Of a stretch of DNA of 9,500 nt, positions 1-6,424 are shown in pieces. The position numbers were made by a program, and so were the translations under genes. Origin of the DNA: Saliniplasma sp051745305 (GTDB lineage: Archaea > Thermoplasmatota > Thermoplasmata > Halarchaeoplasmatales > Halarchaeoplasmataceae); the NCBI GenBank assembly GCA_051745305.1, contig JBNJDY010000059.1, positions 1 to 9,500 on the forward strand, written 5' to 3'. Numbering within the stretch: position 1 is the stretch's first letter; each line of letters opens with the position of its first letter. The notes beneath the pieces were generated by a model. It did no database searches. It was not told where the DNA came from and worked only from the letters and a program-made list of their open reading frames with translations.

Positions 1-369
1 TGAAACTCCTTTGAAATGTTTTGTTTCCTCACCTATAAATCCAATGACACATTCAAACCTAGCTTTTCTGAGATCATAATTTTCTAAAAGTCTTAAAATC
101 CCGTCGCAGCCCAATGTTCTCATCACGTAAGAAGAGTAAACCCCGGGGAATCCTTTTAACTTTTCAACGAATAAACCACTGTCATCTATGATCAATGGTG
201 CATGTTCCTTTAAATCATCCAAAGCATATTCTACTACATCCTCTAATTCATCCGCTTGTATTTCTGGATAATCGATATTTAACATATCAACTTCGTAGAA
301 TTTACTCAATTTCTCTTTATATTCCTTGTACTTTCCTTCGTTGGACGTTACAACATTCAGAATTTTCAT
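1..369 (-). CDS. rdgB: XTP/dITP (non-canonical purine NTP) pyrophosphatase, RdgB/HAM1 family, partial (C-terminus off the left edge)
   Basis: This enzyme hydrolyses ITP, dITP and XTP to the monophosphate plus pyrophosphate, keeping deaminated purines out of DNA and RNA. It is cytoplasmic. The first 123 residues are visible; the family usually has about 180-200, so roughly the last third is missing. The N-terminus carries the substrate-binding TSNEGK motif (residues 8-13), the family's T-[SG]-N-x-x-K. Further in is DDSGLFVEKLKGFPGVYSS, matching the catalytic and metal-binding E/D-D-S-G-L block followed by G-x-P-G-V-Y-S. The ATG overlaps the stop codon of bud32 as ATGA, so the two genes are probably co-transcribed and translationally coupled. 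The family call is confident. True substrate preference cannot be read from the sequence. Confidence 0.93.
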   Translation of the reverse strand, partial: MKILNVVTSNEGKYKEYKEKLSKFYEVDMLNIDYPEIQADELEDVVEYALDDLKEHAPLIIDDSGLFVEKLKGFPGVYSSYVMRTLGCDGILRLLENYDLRKARFECVIGFIGEETKHFKGVS

Positions 370-1028
370 TGGTATCTACCTCTAGATTCGATCTTTTTCA
401 CCCTTTCTATAGTTTCTTCCGCCCCACTAAACACTTCTCTATACCCCTCTAAGACATCTTCGTAAAGTTCTAGTGGATTATCATGAACGCTTATTAGTGC
501 TTCTCTCATCAGGTGAAGGTCGACGCCCATATCTTCAATAGAAGAATCCTGTTCACCCAGACTGAAATCTATGAAACAAAAGTTTTCACTTTCCGGTGAG
601 AAAAGTATATTTGAAGTTGTAAGATCACCATGAGTTACGCCCACTTCGTGCAGCCTTCCGATATGTTTCCCGATAGTTCTTAGGTCAACATCGTACCCTT
701 CATTTATAGCATCCATGACTCTTAACCCGTGAAAATACTGAATTATCATAGTTTTATCTTCAAGTCTTAGATCGTATATGATAGGAACCGGAACTCCAGC
801 ACTCCTAGCTAGGATTATCAATTTAGCTTCCTTCTTGATCCTGGACTTTCGTAGATTATCGTCTAATTTAGGATGCCGGTAACCTTTCTTTACTCTTTTC
901 TTGACCACTGCATCCCTACCGAACCAATTAATCCTCCATATTTCAGCTTCCGCTCCCCTGCTAAGTAGTTCTTTTACTTTGATATCTATTATAGGAGAAT
1001 TCAGTTCTAGCGTTGGATTTTCTTTCAT
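366..1028 (-). CDS. bud32: Bud32/PRPK-type atypical serine/threonine kinase, KEOPS complex subunit (stand-alone)
   Basis: Bud32 is the small kinase/ATPase of the KEOPS complex, which with Kae1 makes the t6A modification on ANN-decoding tRNAs. I chose the ATG at 1028, giving 220 residues. A TTG 51 bases upstream would add 17 residues, but a TATA-like box sits inside that extension. Visible motifs are GAEAEIW (25-31) for the glycine loop, the lysine of AVVKK near 43, YRHPKLD (50-56), the catalytic loop HGDLTTSN (133-140, Asp135 and Asn140), IDFSLG (Asp154) and the terminal ESRGRY that is typical of Bud32. About 24 residues precede the GAEA motif, somewhat more than usual. In many Euryarchaeota Bud32 is fused to the C-terminus of Kae1. 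Here it is separate and no Kae1 gene lies in the window. It runs into rdgB with a 4-base overlap and diverges from rph. Confidence 0.95.
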   Translation of the reverse strand: MKENPTLELNSPIIDIKVKELLSRGAEAEIWRINWFGRDAVVKKRVKKGYRHPKLDDNLRKSRIKKEAKLIILARSAGVPVPIIYDLRLEDKTMIIQYFHGLRVMDAINEGYDVDLRTIGKHIGRLHEVGVTHGDLTTSNILFSPESENFCFIDFSLGEQDSSIEDMGVDLHLMREALISVHDNPLELYEDVLEGYREVFSGAEETIERVKKIESRGRYQ

Positions 1029-1048
1029 ATCTACCAAAAATGTTTTTT

Positions 1049-1058
1049 TTAGATATAG
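1049..1058 (-). promoter_or_regulatory. TATA-like box for bud32, suggesting a leaderless transcript
   Basis: Read on the minus strand, CTATATCTAA is centred about 26 bases before the ATG at 1028. That is the usual archaeal distance from TATA box to transcription start, so the mRNA would begin at or next to the start codon. No well-spaced ribosome binding site is present; a GGTAG abuts the ATG too closely. The box lies inside the upstream TTG-initiated extension, which argues against that extension. The position is seen in the sequence; its promoter activity is inferred. Confidence 0.5.
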
Positions 1059-1079
1059 AAGTTTTCCTTTTTGACCCAA

Positions 1080-1089
1080 GGTTTAAATC
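1080..1089 (+). promoter_or_regulatory. TATA-like box for the rph operon
   Basis: GGTTTAAATC is the best TATA-like element before rph. Its centre is about 36 bases from the ATG at 1121, so transcription would start near 1108-1112 and leave a leader of about ten bases. The TTTAAA core is palindromic and could in principle also be read towards bud32. No other element in the gap between the two divergent genes fits rph as well. Confidence 0.45.
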
Positions 1090-1110
1090 AATGTACATAA
1101 TTTTTTAGGT

Positions 1111-1115
1111 AGGTG
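1111..1115 (+). promoter_or_regulatory. rph: Ribosome binding site of rph
   Basis: AGGTG lies 5 bases before the ATG at 1121 and matches the core complementary to the archaeal 16S rRNA 3' end. It supports that ATG as the start. Confidence 0.55.
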
Positions 1116-1120
1116 TATCC

Positions 1121-1837
1121 ATGGAAAAACAAGAACGAGAGAATGACCAGATACGTGAAACCAAGATAACCCCGAATTATTTGGAAAATCCCACTGGTTC
1201 GGCTTTGATAGAGACTGGGAAAACCAAAGTGATATGTACTGCTATGGTTGAAGAAAGTTTACCCCCTTGGATCCAAAACAACGACGAGATGGAACAGGGA
1301 TGGTTGACTGGGAGATACGGTATGCTCCCCGGAAGTGGTGAAAGCAGGATCCGACGTGAAAGAAGAGGAGCAAAAGGCAGAACCAAGGAAATACAGAGGT
1401 TGATCGGAAGAGCTTTAAGAACCTGCTTAGACCTTAAAAAATTAGGGCCGAGAACTATTTGGATCGATTGTGATGTGATACAAGCTGATGGCGGCACTAG
1501 GACCGCATCGATCACGGGTAGCTGGATAGCACTACGGTTGGCCATAAATAAATTATTAGAAGAAGGATCACTTGAAGAGGACCCTATAATCAGGCAGGTT
1601 GCTGCCACTAGTGTAGGCTTGGTAGATGATGAAATTTTGTTAGATCTTGCATATAAAGAAGATTTTTCCGCCCAGGTGGACATGAACGTTGTCATGGACT
1701 TCGATGGAAGATACGTTGAAATACAGGCGACCGGCGAAGAGTCAGTTTTTACTAGGGGACAGCATGATAAGATGCTGGATTATGCTGAGAAAGGAATCAA
1801 GGAATTGATAAAAATCCAGAAAGAAGCTATCAGTTGA
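1121..1837 (+). CDS. rph: Ribonuclease PH, bacterial-type (phosphate-dependent tRNA 3' exonuclease)
   Basis: RNase PH removes nucleotides from tRNA 3' ends by phosphorolysis, releasing nucleoside diphosphates; the bacterial enzyme forms a hexameric ring. At 238 residues it has normal family length. Hallmarks are GSALIETGKTKVICTA (26-41), the arginine-rich stretch RIRRERRGAKGRTKEIQRLIGRALR (split here as 76-89 and 90-100), the phosphate-binding GGTRTASITG (124-133), and Asp181 and Asp187 of EDFSAQVDMNVVM, spaced like the catalytic aspartates of bacterial RNase PH. Overall it reads as bacterial Rph rather than the archaeal exosome subunits Rrp41 or Rrp42, which is unusual in an archaeon and suggests horizontal acquisition. 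It opens a plus-strand operon with the aldolase and the dehydrogenase. Whether the genome also encodes an exosome cannot be seen here. Confidence 0.93.
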   Translation: MEKQERENDQIRETKITPNYLENPTGSALIETGKTKVICTAMVEESLPPWIQNNDEMEQGWLTGRYGMLPGSGESRIRRERRGAKGRTKEIQRLIGRALRTCLDLKKLGPRTIWIDCDVIQADGGTRTASITGSWIALRLAINKLLEEGSLEEDPIIRQVAATSVGLVDDEILLDLAYKEDFSAQVDMNVVMDFDGRYVEIQATGEESVFTRGQHDKMLDYAEKGIKELIKIQKEAIS

Positions 1838-1844
1838 TGTATAT

Positions 1845-1850
1845 GGTGAT
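1845..1850 (+). promoter_or_regulatory. Ribosome binding site that sets the aldolase start
   Basis: GGTGAT, complementary to the archaeal 16S rRNA tail, lies 4 bases before the ATG at 1855. This favours that ATG over the in-frame TTG at 1834 and ATGs at 1837 and 1843. The ATG at 1837 overlaps the rph stop (TGATG), so coupled initiation there remains possible. Confidence 0.65.
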
Positions 1851-1854
1851 ATTG

Positions 1855-2733
1855 ATGAACCAATTTGAAGGCATTTATCCCGCGGCTATAACGCCATTTG
1901 ACAAAGATGAAAATATTGATGAATCTAAGCTTATCGATTTCTTAGATTTTCTCATAGATGGTGGAGTCCATGGGATATACTTACTCGGAACTAATGGGGA
2001 AGCACCACTTTTAGATATGGAAGAGAAAAAAAGAGCCATTGAATTGGCAGTTGAACATGTGGATGGTAGAGTTCCAATAATTGCGGGAACGATGTGCAAC
2101 AGCACCAAGAAGACAATCGAACTTTCAAGATGGGCTGAGGAGAAAGGAGCGGATGGAGTGCATGTAATAATACCTTACTATTTTCCTTCCCCTCGTAAGT
2201 CTCTAGTTAAACATTTTAAAAATATCTCCAAAGAGATCAGTTTACCCATATTTATTTATTCCATACCACAACGAACTGGAAATGATTTAGATATGGAAAC
2301 ATTGAAAGAGCTATCAAAGATCGATAATGTGTCAGCACTGAAAGATAGTTCCGGAGATCTAGCTTTCTTTTACGCTGCTGTCGAAGAGATAAAGGGTCTT
2401 CAGTTGTTCGGTGGTAATGATTCATTGATCTATTCTTACCTAACAATGGGTGGAAACGGTGCAGTAACTGCTGCCGGTAACGTTTTTCCAGAACTAGTCT
2501 CATCGATTTACGATCATTTCGTGAAAGGTGATTTCCAAAAGGCTAAGGAAGCACAAGATAAAGTTCTTAGGATCAGTAATGCTATGAAAAAAGGTCCCTA
2601 TCTTTCTGGAGTCAAGGAAGCTTTGAAATTGAGAGGTTTGGATTTTGGAGAAGTTAGAAAACCTTTAGAATCTTTCTCACAAGAAAAAATTACTTTATTG
2701 AAGAAAGAGTTGAATGATTTAGGACTGTTGTGA
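1855..2733 (+). CDS. DapA/NAL-family class I aldolase, probably 2-keto-3-deoxygluconate aldolase-like
   Basis: This is a TIM-barrel, Schiff-base aldolase/synthase of 292 residues, the usual family length. Lys163 in ALKDSSGD is the Schiff-base lysine, Tyr135 of YSIPQRTG is the catalytic tyrosine, and VRKPL near the C-terminus is a family signature. The family includes dihydrodipicolinate synthase (DapA), N-acetylneuraminate lyase and KDG/KDPG aldolase. Two points favour an aldolase. The DapA motif GTTGES is here GTNGEA (45-50), losing the second threonine of the proton relay. The PYYFPSPRKSLVKHF segment (108-121) resembles, from memory, archaeal KDG aldolases. Arg140 in PQRTG is retained, however, and also occurs in DapA, so dihydrodipicolinate synthase is not excluded. 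The next gene is a dehydrogenase and a glycerate kinase lies at the right end, which fits an Entner-Doudoroff role. Family is near certain; substrate is inference. Confidence 0.85.
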   Translation: MNQFEGIYPAAITPFDKDENIDESKLIDFLDFLIDGGVHGIYLLGTNGEAPLLDMEEKKRAIELAVEHVDGRVPIIAGTMCNSTKKTIELSRWAEEKGADGVHVIIPYYFPSPRKSLVKHFKNISKEISLPIFIYSIPQRTGNDLDMETLKELSKIDNVSALKDSSGDLAFFYAAVEEIKGLQLFGGNDSLIYSYLTMGGNGAVTAAGNVFPELVSSIYDHFVKGDFQKAKEAQDKVLRISNAMKKGPYLSGVKEALKLRGLDFGEVRKPLESFSQEKITLLKKELNDLGLL

Positions 2734-2734
2734 T

Positions 2735-2739
2735 GTGAT
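2735..2739 (+). promoter_or_regulatory. Ribosome binding site that sets the dehydrogenase start
   Basis: GTGAT lies 4 bases before the ATG at 2744. The GTG at 2735 is in frame and could be taken as a start, but it forms part of this binding site, so the ATG at 2744 is preferred. Confidence 0.55.
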
Positions 2740-2743
2740 AGAT

Positions 2744-3493
2744 ATGAGTAAAGAAATGTTGAAGGGAAAAACTGCGATAATTACAGGAGCAAGTTCTGGT
2801 ATAGGTAAAGCAGTGGCTGAAAAATTTGCTGAAGGAGGCTGTAACCTTGTTTTAGCTTCTAGGACTGAAACCAAATTGAACGATGTTAAGAAATCGATTC
2901 AATCCAAATTTTCTGGTATAAAAATATTGACCGTTCCCACGGATATCAGAGATGAACACCAGGTAAAAGAGATGGTCGAAAAGTGCGTTAATAAAATGGG
3001 ACGGTTAGACATTCTAGTCAACAACGCTGGAATCATCAGGTATGGTGAACTGGAAAACTTCTCTAGTAAAGATTTTGATGACGTCATGGAAACTAATGTT
3101 TACGGAACGTTTTATGCTACAAAAGCAGCTTTACCACATTTAAAAAAGTCAAAAGGGAATCTGATATTCATAGGAAGCTTTGACTCAAACCATCCACGTT
3201 CGTTCAACCCTATTTACTGTTCAAGTAAATGGTGGGTCAAAGGTTTTGCTCATAGTGTGGAATCTATAGTTGGAAAATATGATGTTGCAGTCACTTTGAT
3301 CAACCCCTCTGAGGTTAGAACTGAAATACCTGATGAAGATGGACAAGCATATAAAGAGAAATTTAGCCAAGGAGATGTCACAGAACCTGAAGAGATAGCA
3401 GAGGCCGTATTATTTGCGGCAAAACAAAGTAAAACAACCACTTTAAGCCAGATCGATATATACAGAAGGAATAAGTTGTCAGATTTCTTCTAG
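2744..3493 (+). CDS. Short-chain dehydrogenase/reductase (classical SDR)
   Basis: This is an NAD(P)-dependent oxidoreductase of the Rossmann-fold SDR family, 249 residues, a normal length. The cofactor-binding TGASSGIG is at 14-21 and NNAG at 93-96. The catalytic set is complete: Asn118, Ser145, Tyr158 and Lys162 (YCSSK, with the serine 13 residues before the tyrosine). Arg40 after the second beta strand suggests preference for NADP(H). The substrate cannot be told from the sequence. A sugar or sugar-acid substrate is plausible because the gene follows the aldolase by 10 bases in the same operon; quinone, fatty-acyl and other substrates are not excluded. No signal peptide or membrane segment is seen. 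The gene ends 1 base from the convergent helicase gene. Confidence 0.9.
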   Translation: MSKEMLKGKTAIITGASSGIGKAVAEKFAEGGCNLVLASRTETKLNDVKKSIQSKFSGIKILTVPTDIRDEHQVKEMVEKCVNKMGRLDILVNNAGIIRYGELENFSSKDFDDVMETNVYGTFYATKAALPHLKKSKGNLIFIGSFDSNHPRSFNPIYCSSKWWVKGFAHSVESIVGKYDVAVTLINPSEVRTEIPDEDGQAYKEKFSQGDVTEPEEIAEAVLFAAKQSKTTTLSQIDIYRRNKLSDFF

Positions 3494-3494
3494 A

Positions 3495-5537
3495 TCATAG
3501 CTTCACTTTGATATATCTGCCTTCATCCCTGATAAAGTTAAAGAGGGAATTGTAAAATGGATGTTCTGATAGAGTAGTAGAATCACCAATAATTATCAAT
3601 TTTCTCTTAGCCCTAGTGATACTTACATTCAATCTTCTCAGATCTTTTAGAAATCCAATATCTCCTGAGTTATTACTTCTTGTCATTGATAAAATGATGA
3701 CCTCTTTTTCCCTACCTTGAAAACCGTCAACAGTATCGATTTCTATATTTTCATGGTCTATTCTTGACTTGATATTTTCTTTTTGATCGTCATAGGGTGT
3801 GATAACTCCGATATCAACTTCTGAAATACCACATCCTAACAGTTCTTTTGTGATCTCCATTACTAGTAAAGATTCACCAGGATTTTCTTTAGAATTAGAC
3901 CCTTTTCTAGATCGTTCTTCCATATTCCCAAGTGTATCCATGAAAACAAGTGGTTCTTTTGGATCGATAACATCTGAAAATTTATCTCGGGGTATTTTAT
4001 CTATGATGTCATCTAAGGTATGTTCCTTGACAGATTCATGTGCTTTGATCTGCCCATCATAGAATTTATAATCAGAAAAATGCATTATCTTCTCATTCAT
4101 CCTGTACTGAACCTGTAAAAGAGTTTTGATCTTAGACCCGTACATTGCTATCAATCGTTCGAATAAGGTATCGGCAAGTCCTTCCTCTTTAGCCTGCAAA
4201 TTTTTGATGGTGGGCGGTAATTGTTTGTGATCCCCAGCCATGATGATCTTTTTAGACTTTATTAATGGGATCAAACATGAAGGTTCAGTTGCCTGGGTTG
4301 CTTCATCTATAACACATAAGTCAAATTCCTTTCCATCCAATATTTCGCTTCCAGCCGATGAATTTGTAGTACAAACAACATCACAGTTTGTGATTATTTC
4401 ACTGACGGCCTTGTCTTCTAACCGGTCAACCTTTTTGAACAGTTCATCGATCTTTTCCTGCAGTTCCAATGACTTAGCCATCTCTTTGACTTTGTTCGGT
4501 GGTACTCCCCGGGAACCTTTACCTTTCTCAGCTAGGGACTTTATAGCTTCGTTGCTCAAACCCCTTCTCCATCTGCCGCTTGGATAAGTATAACTTTCCT
4601 GTTCCTCTTTCAATTCTAACGCCTTCTGCCTCAATTGTTCCGCCTTTTGGAAAGTTGAATTTTTCTCTAATAGGTAATCTAAAGTATGGTCTCTTAAAAG
4701 GGGAGTCACCCTTGCTGGATGCCCAACTCTAACAACGTTTCTACCTCTGTTCACGAGATGTTCGACTAGATTATCAACTGCTGTATTAGAATCTGCACAA
4801 GCTAAAACGCTCTTGCCATATTCTACAGCTTGTTCAATCACTTCTACACAAGTGATAGTTTTCCCCGTTCCAGGTGGCCCATGTATCAAATGTATATCGT
4901 CGGATTTAAGTGCATTTTTAACGGCCTTTTTTTGGCTTTCATTTAATTCTTGATTTATGGGATAAACATCTTCGACATCGCTTCGTTCCAAATCATTCTT
5001 TGAAAGAAGTTTACTCACTAATTTTCTCTTTTTTCCCTTTAGTTCAGGAATAGAATTGATGGCATCTAACATTCGCTGGTATGTTATATCGTTCACATAA
5101 AGATCGACTCTAACTTTATCGAAAATCCAGTTTGGAGGTTTTTCATCGAAGACCGCTTTGATGGAGTAACCCGTTTTCTCGATCACGGTTCCGGACGGAT
5201 TATCATCGGATAGTGGTTGATTTTTACTTACCCTGATAAGGTCTCCAACACTTATCTCGGTTTCAGGCAACCCATCTCTTCTAACAAATTTTACGATATG
5301 TTTATTCGCTAAACCCGTCCCTTCATCCCTAGCCCTTGCATCTAGTATCGCTCGCCCCTTCTTTTGCCGTTCATAACCACTCAAATACCTCATTTCATTT
5401 TCATGGAGTTCCATTTCTTCCTCTCTTTCTAACTCCACTAATCTGGTAAAATGGTCAACATACTCATCTTCTGAAAATTCTATGAATTTAACTGTGTCAA
5501 TATCCCCAAGTTGAACTATAGTAGGCTGTTTCTCCAT
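3495..5537 (-). CDS. UPF1/DNA2-like superfamily 1 helicase, IGHMBP2 family
   Basis: This is an ATP-dependent SF1B helicase of 680 residues. Family members unwind DNA and/or RNA, usually 5' to 3'. Residues about 1-70 form the charged N-terminal segment typical of IGHMBP2 proteins, followed by a beta-rich 1B-like region (about 95-155). Motif I is GPPGTGKT (220-227), motif II is DEATQA (from Asp411), motif III is GDHKQLPP (from 435), then QYRMNE with motif IV, motif V near VDGFQGREKE, and motif VI RRLNVSITRAKRK (including Arg642). A charged, probably coiled insert lies between motifs I and II, about residues 290-400. All ATPase motifs are intact. I chose the ATG at 5537 because GGTGAT lies just before it; a GTG at 5546 would add three residues. 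The gene follows pcna by 42 bases, which suggests a replication or repair link, but no PCNA-binding motif is evident. A role in RNA metabolism is equally open. Confidence 0.92.
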   Translation of the reverse strand: MEKQPTIVQLGDIDTVKFIEFSEDEYVDHFTRLVELEREEEMELHENEMRYLSGYERQKKGRAILDARARDEGTGLANKHIVKFVRRDGLPETEISVGDLIRVSKNQPLSDDNPSGTVIEKTGYSIKAVFDEKPPNWIFDKVRVDLYVNDITYQRMLDAINSIPELKGKKRKLVSKLLSKNDLERSDVEDVYPINQELNESQKKAVKNALKSDDIHLIHGPPGTGKTITCVEVIEQAVEYGKSVLACADSNTAVDNLVEHLVNRGRNVVRVGHPARVTPLLRDHTLDYLLEKNSTFQKAEQLRQKALELKEEQESYTYPSGRWRRGLSNEAIKSLAEKGKGSRGVPPNKVKEMAKSLELQEKIDELFKKVDRLEDKAVSEIITNCDVVCTTNSSAGSEILDGKEFDLCVIDEATQATEPSCLIPLIKSKKIIMAGDHKQLPPTIKNLQAKEEGLADTLFERLIAMYGSKIKTLLQVQYRMNEKIMHFSDYKFYDGQIKAHESVKEHTLDDIIDKIPRDKFSDVIDPKEPLVFMDTLGNMEERSRKGSNSKENPGESLLVMEITKELLGCGISEVDIGVITPYDDQKENIKSRIDHENIEIDTVDGFQGREKEVIILSMTRSNNSGDIGFLKDLRRLNVSITRAKRKLIIIGDSTTLSEHPFYNSLFNFIRDEGRYIKVKL

Positions 5538-5541
5538 AAGA

Positions 5542-5547
5542 ATCACC
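5542..5547 (-). promoter_or_regulatory. Ribosome binding site that sets the helicase start
   Basis: On the minus strand GGTGAT lies 4 bases before the ATG at 5537, the same arrangement as for the aldolase. The in-frame GTG at 5546 falls inside this element. Confidence 0.6.
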
Positions 5548-5548
5548 G

Positions 5549-5572
5549 TTAAAAAGAATAAAAGAAAAAATT
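5549..5572 (-). terminator. T-rich tract after pcna, possible archaeal terminator or attenuator
   Basis: Just after the pcna stop, the minus strand reads as successive T tracts, T6-C-T4-A-TT-C-T5. Archaeal RNA polymerase terminates intrinsically at such oligo-T runs without needing a hairpin. The tract precedes the helicase's ribosome binding site, and I see no TATA box between the two, so it may thin read-through from pcna into the helicase rather than end the operon. Composition is seen; function is inferred. Confidence 0.45.
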
Positions 5573-5579
5573 AATGATT

Positions 5580-6317
5580 TTAAGAGCTTTCTATCCTAGG
5601 TGCTAATAGATAGATAACTTTTCCATAACCGTCTGCAAACTGGAAACGCATTTTGACAGGATAATCCGCTCCTAGTTCCATACTTATGGGCGTATTACTT
5701 CCAACACACTTGATCATGCTTGAGAAGTAATCTAAAGCGAATAAAGATCTAACTTTTTCGTTTGCTTCGATTTCATCGAGCTCGTCTTCTGATAGTTTTA
5801 ATCGTACCATATCCTCATCTTCTTCAGATATGATTTCAAAACCGTCAGGACCTGCGGTTATAGAGATATGGTCTGATATGTTTTGAGATGCTTTTATTCC
5901 CTTCAATAAATGTTTGCCCTGGATCGTTAAGTTGATAGGTAAATCTAGTTGCGGTACATTTGGATCAGTCATACCGGCTGTATCTAACAAAGGCATCTTT
6001 TGTGTAATATTATCTACTTCCATAATTAGTCTATTTTCATCTTCATTATGGTTAATAGTAACGATATCACCTGAACCTGCTAATTTTAGGAATTGGTCTA
6101 TTTTTGAAAGGTTCAATCCCAATTCTGTTTCTTCAGCATCGTAACTTTCGAAAGCATCTTTACTTAGGCTCAAATCGACCATAGCCACGTGTGCAGGATC
6201 AACTGCTTTCAAAGAAACTCCTTCTTTATTCAAATTTAGTTTAACTTCATCCACTATCGTTCCAACTATTTCAATCAAGTCTTTCAATATCTCTGATTTG
6301 ATTTCAGCGTTTAACAT
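5580..6317 (-). CDS. pcn: DNA polymerase sliding clamp (PCNA)
   Basis: PCNA is the ring-shaped trimeric clamp that tethers replicative polymerases, FEN1, ligase and other proteins to DNA; RFC loads it. The product has 245 residues, the standard length. Visible hallmarks are the AVDPAHVAMVDL block (38-49), the interdomain connector around MPLLDTAGMTDPNVPQLDLP (108-127), SLFALDYFSSMIK (191-203) and the terminal LLAPRIE (238-244). The protein is acidic, with acidic clusters near residues 54-64 and 165-182. The start is an ATG preceded by AAGGGGAC and, farther up, a TATA-like CTTATATG. pcna is first in its transcript, with the helicase behind it, and is divergent from the unknown gene. The sequence recalls PCNA of Thermoplasmata, but this is an impression only. 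Confidence 0.97.
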   Translation of the reverse strand: MLNAEIKSEILKDLIEIVGTIVDEVKLNLNKEGVSLKAVDPAHVAMVDLSLSKDAFESYDAEETELGLNLSKIDQFLKLAGSGDIVTINHNEDENRLIMEVDNITQKMPLLDTAGMTDPNVPQLDLPINLTIQGKHLLKGIKASQNISDHISITAGPDGFEIISEEDEDMVRLKLSEDELDEIEANEKVRSLFALDYFSSMIKCVGSNTPISMELGADYPVKMRFQFADGYGKVIYLLAPRIESS

Positions 6318-6353
6318 GGTAGTCCCCTTAGGAGAAAGAGTATTTCATCTCGG

Positions 6354-6362
6354 CATATAAGG
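6354..6362 (-). promoter_or_regulatory. TATA-like box for pcna
   Basis: The minus strand reads CCTTATATG, centred about 41 bases before the pcna ATG at 6317. Transcription would start near 6332, leaving a leader of about 15 bases that holds AGGGGAC as a weak ribosome binding site. Function is inferred from position. Confidence 0.5.
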
Positions 6363-6402
6363 ATTATGGTTGTCGGAGATAGTTTCAATACTCATCACTT
6401 AA

Positions 6403-6421
6403 TGATATTTTTGTGATATTT
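6403..6421 (+). repeat. Short direct repeat TGATATTT, 11-base period, in the divergent promoter region
   Basis: TGATATTT occurs at 6403-6410 and again at 6414-6421, so the copies lie 11 bases apart, about one helical turn, on the same face of DNA. The pair sits just upstream of the likely TATA box of the unknown gene and about 45-60 bases upstream of the pcna TATA box, a suitable place for a regulator. In AT-rich DNA such a pair can arise by chance. Confidence 0.4.
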
Positions 6422-6424
6422 GTA

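Noticed and set aside
1029..1079. Longer Bud32 beginning at a TTG at 1079
   Set aside because: The extra 17 residues have no counterpart in Bud32 and overlap a TATA-like box placed correctly for the ATG at 1028.
1177..1695. Open frame of 172 codons antisense to rph
   Set aside because: It lies wholly opposite a well-supported gene, its product resembles no family I know, and it has no promoter or ribosome binding site of its own.
1121..1837. Annotation as archaeal exosome subunit Rrp41
   Set aside because: The motif set and N-terminus match bacterial RNase PH and lack the Rrp41-type N-terminal region.
1834..1854. Longer aldolase beginning at TTG 1834 or ATG 1837/1843
   Set aside because: GGTGAT at 1845-1850 is well spaced for the ATG at 1855, where the protein begins with the usual family N-terminus (FEGIYPAAITPF). 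Coupled initiation at 1837 remains a minor possibility.
4240..4587. Open frames antisense to the helicase, RFC and glycerate kinase genes (for example 3799-4062, 4240-4587, 7878-8207, 8631-8918)
   Set aside because: They are shadows of conserved coding sequence on the other strand, with low-complexity Ser/Leu/Phe-rich products.
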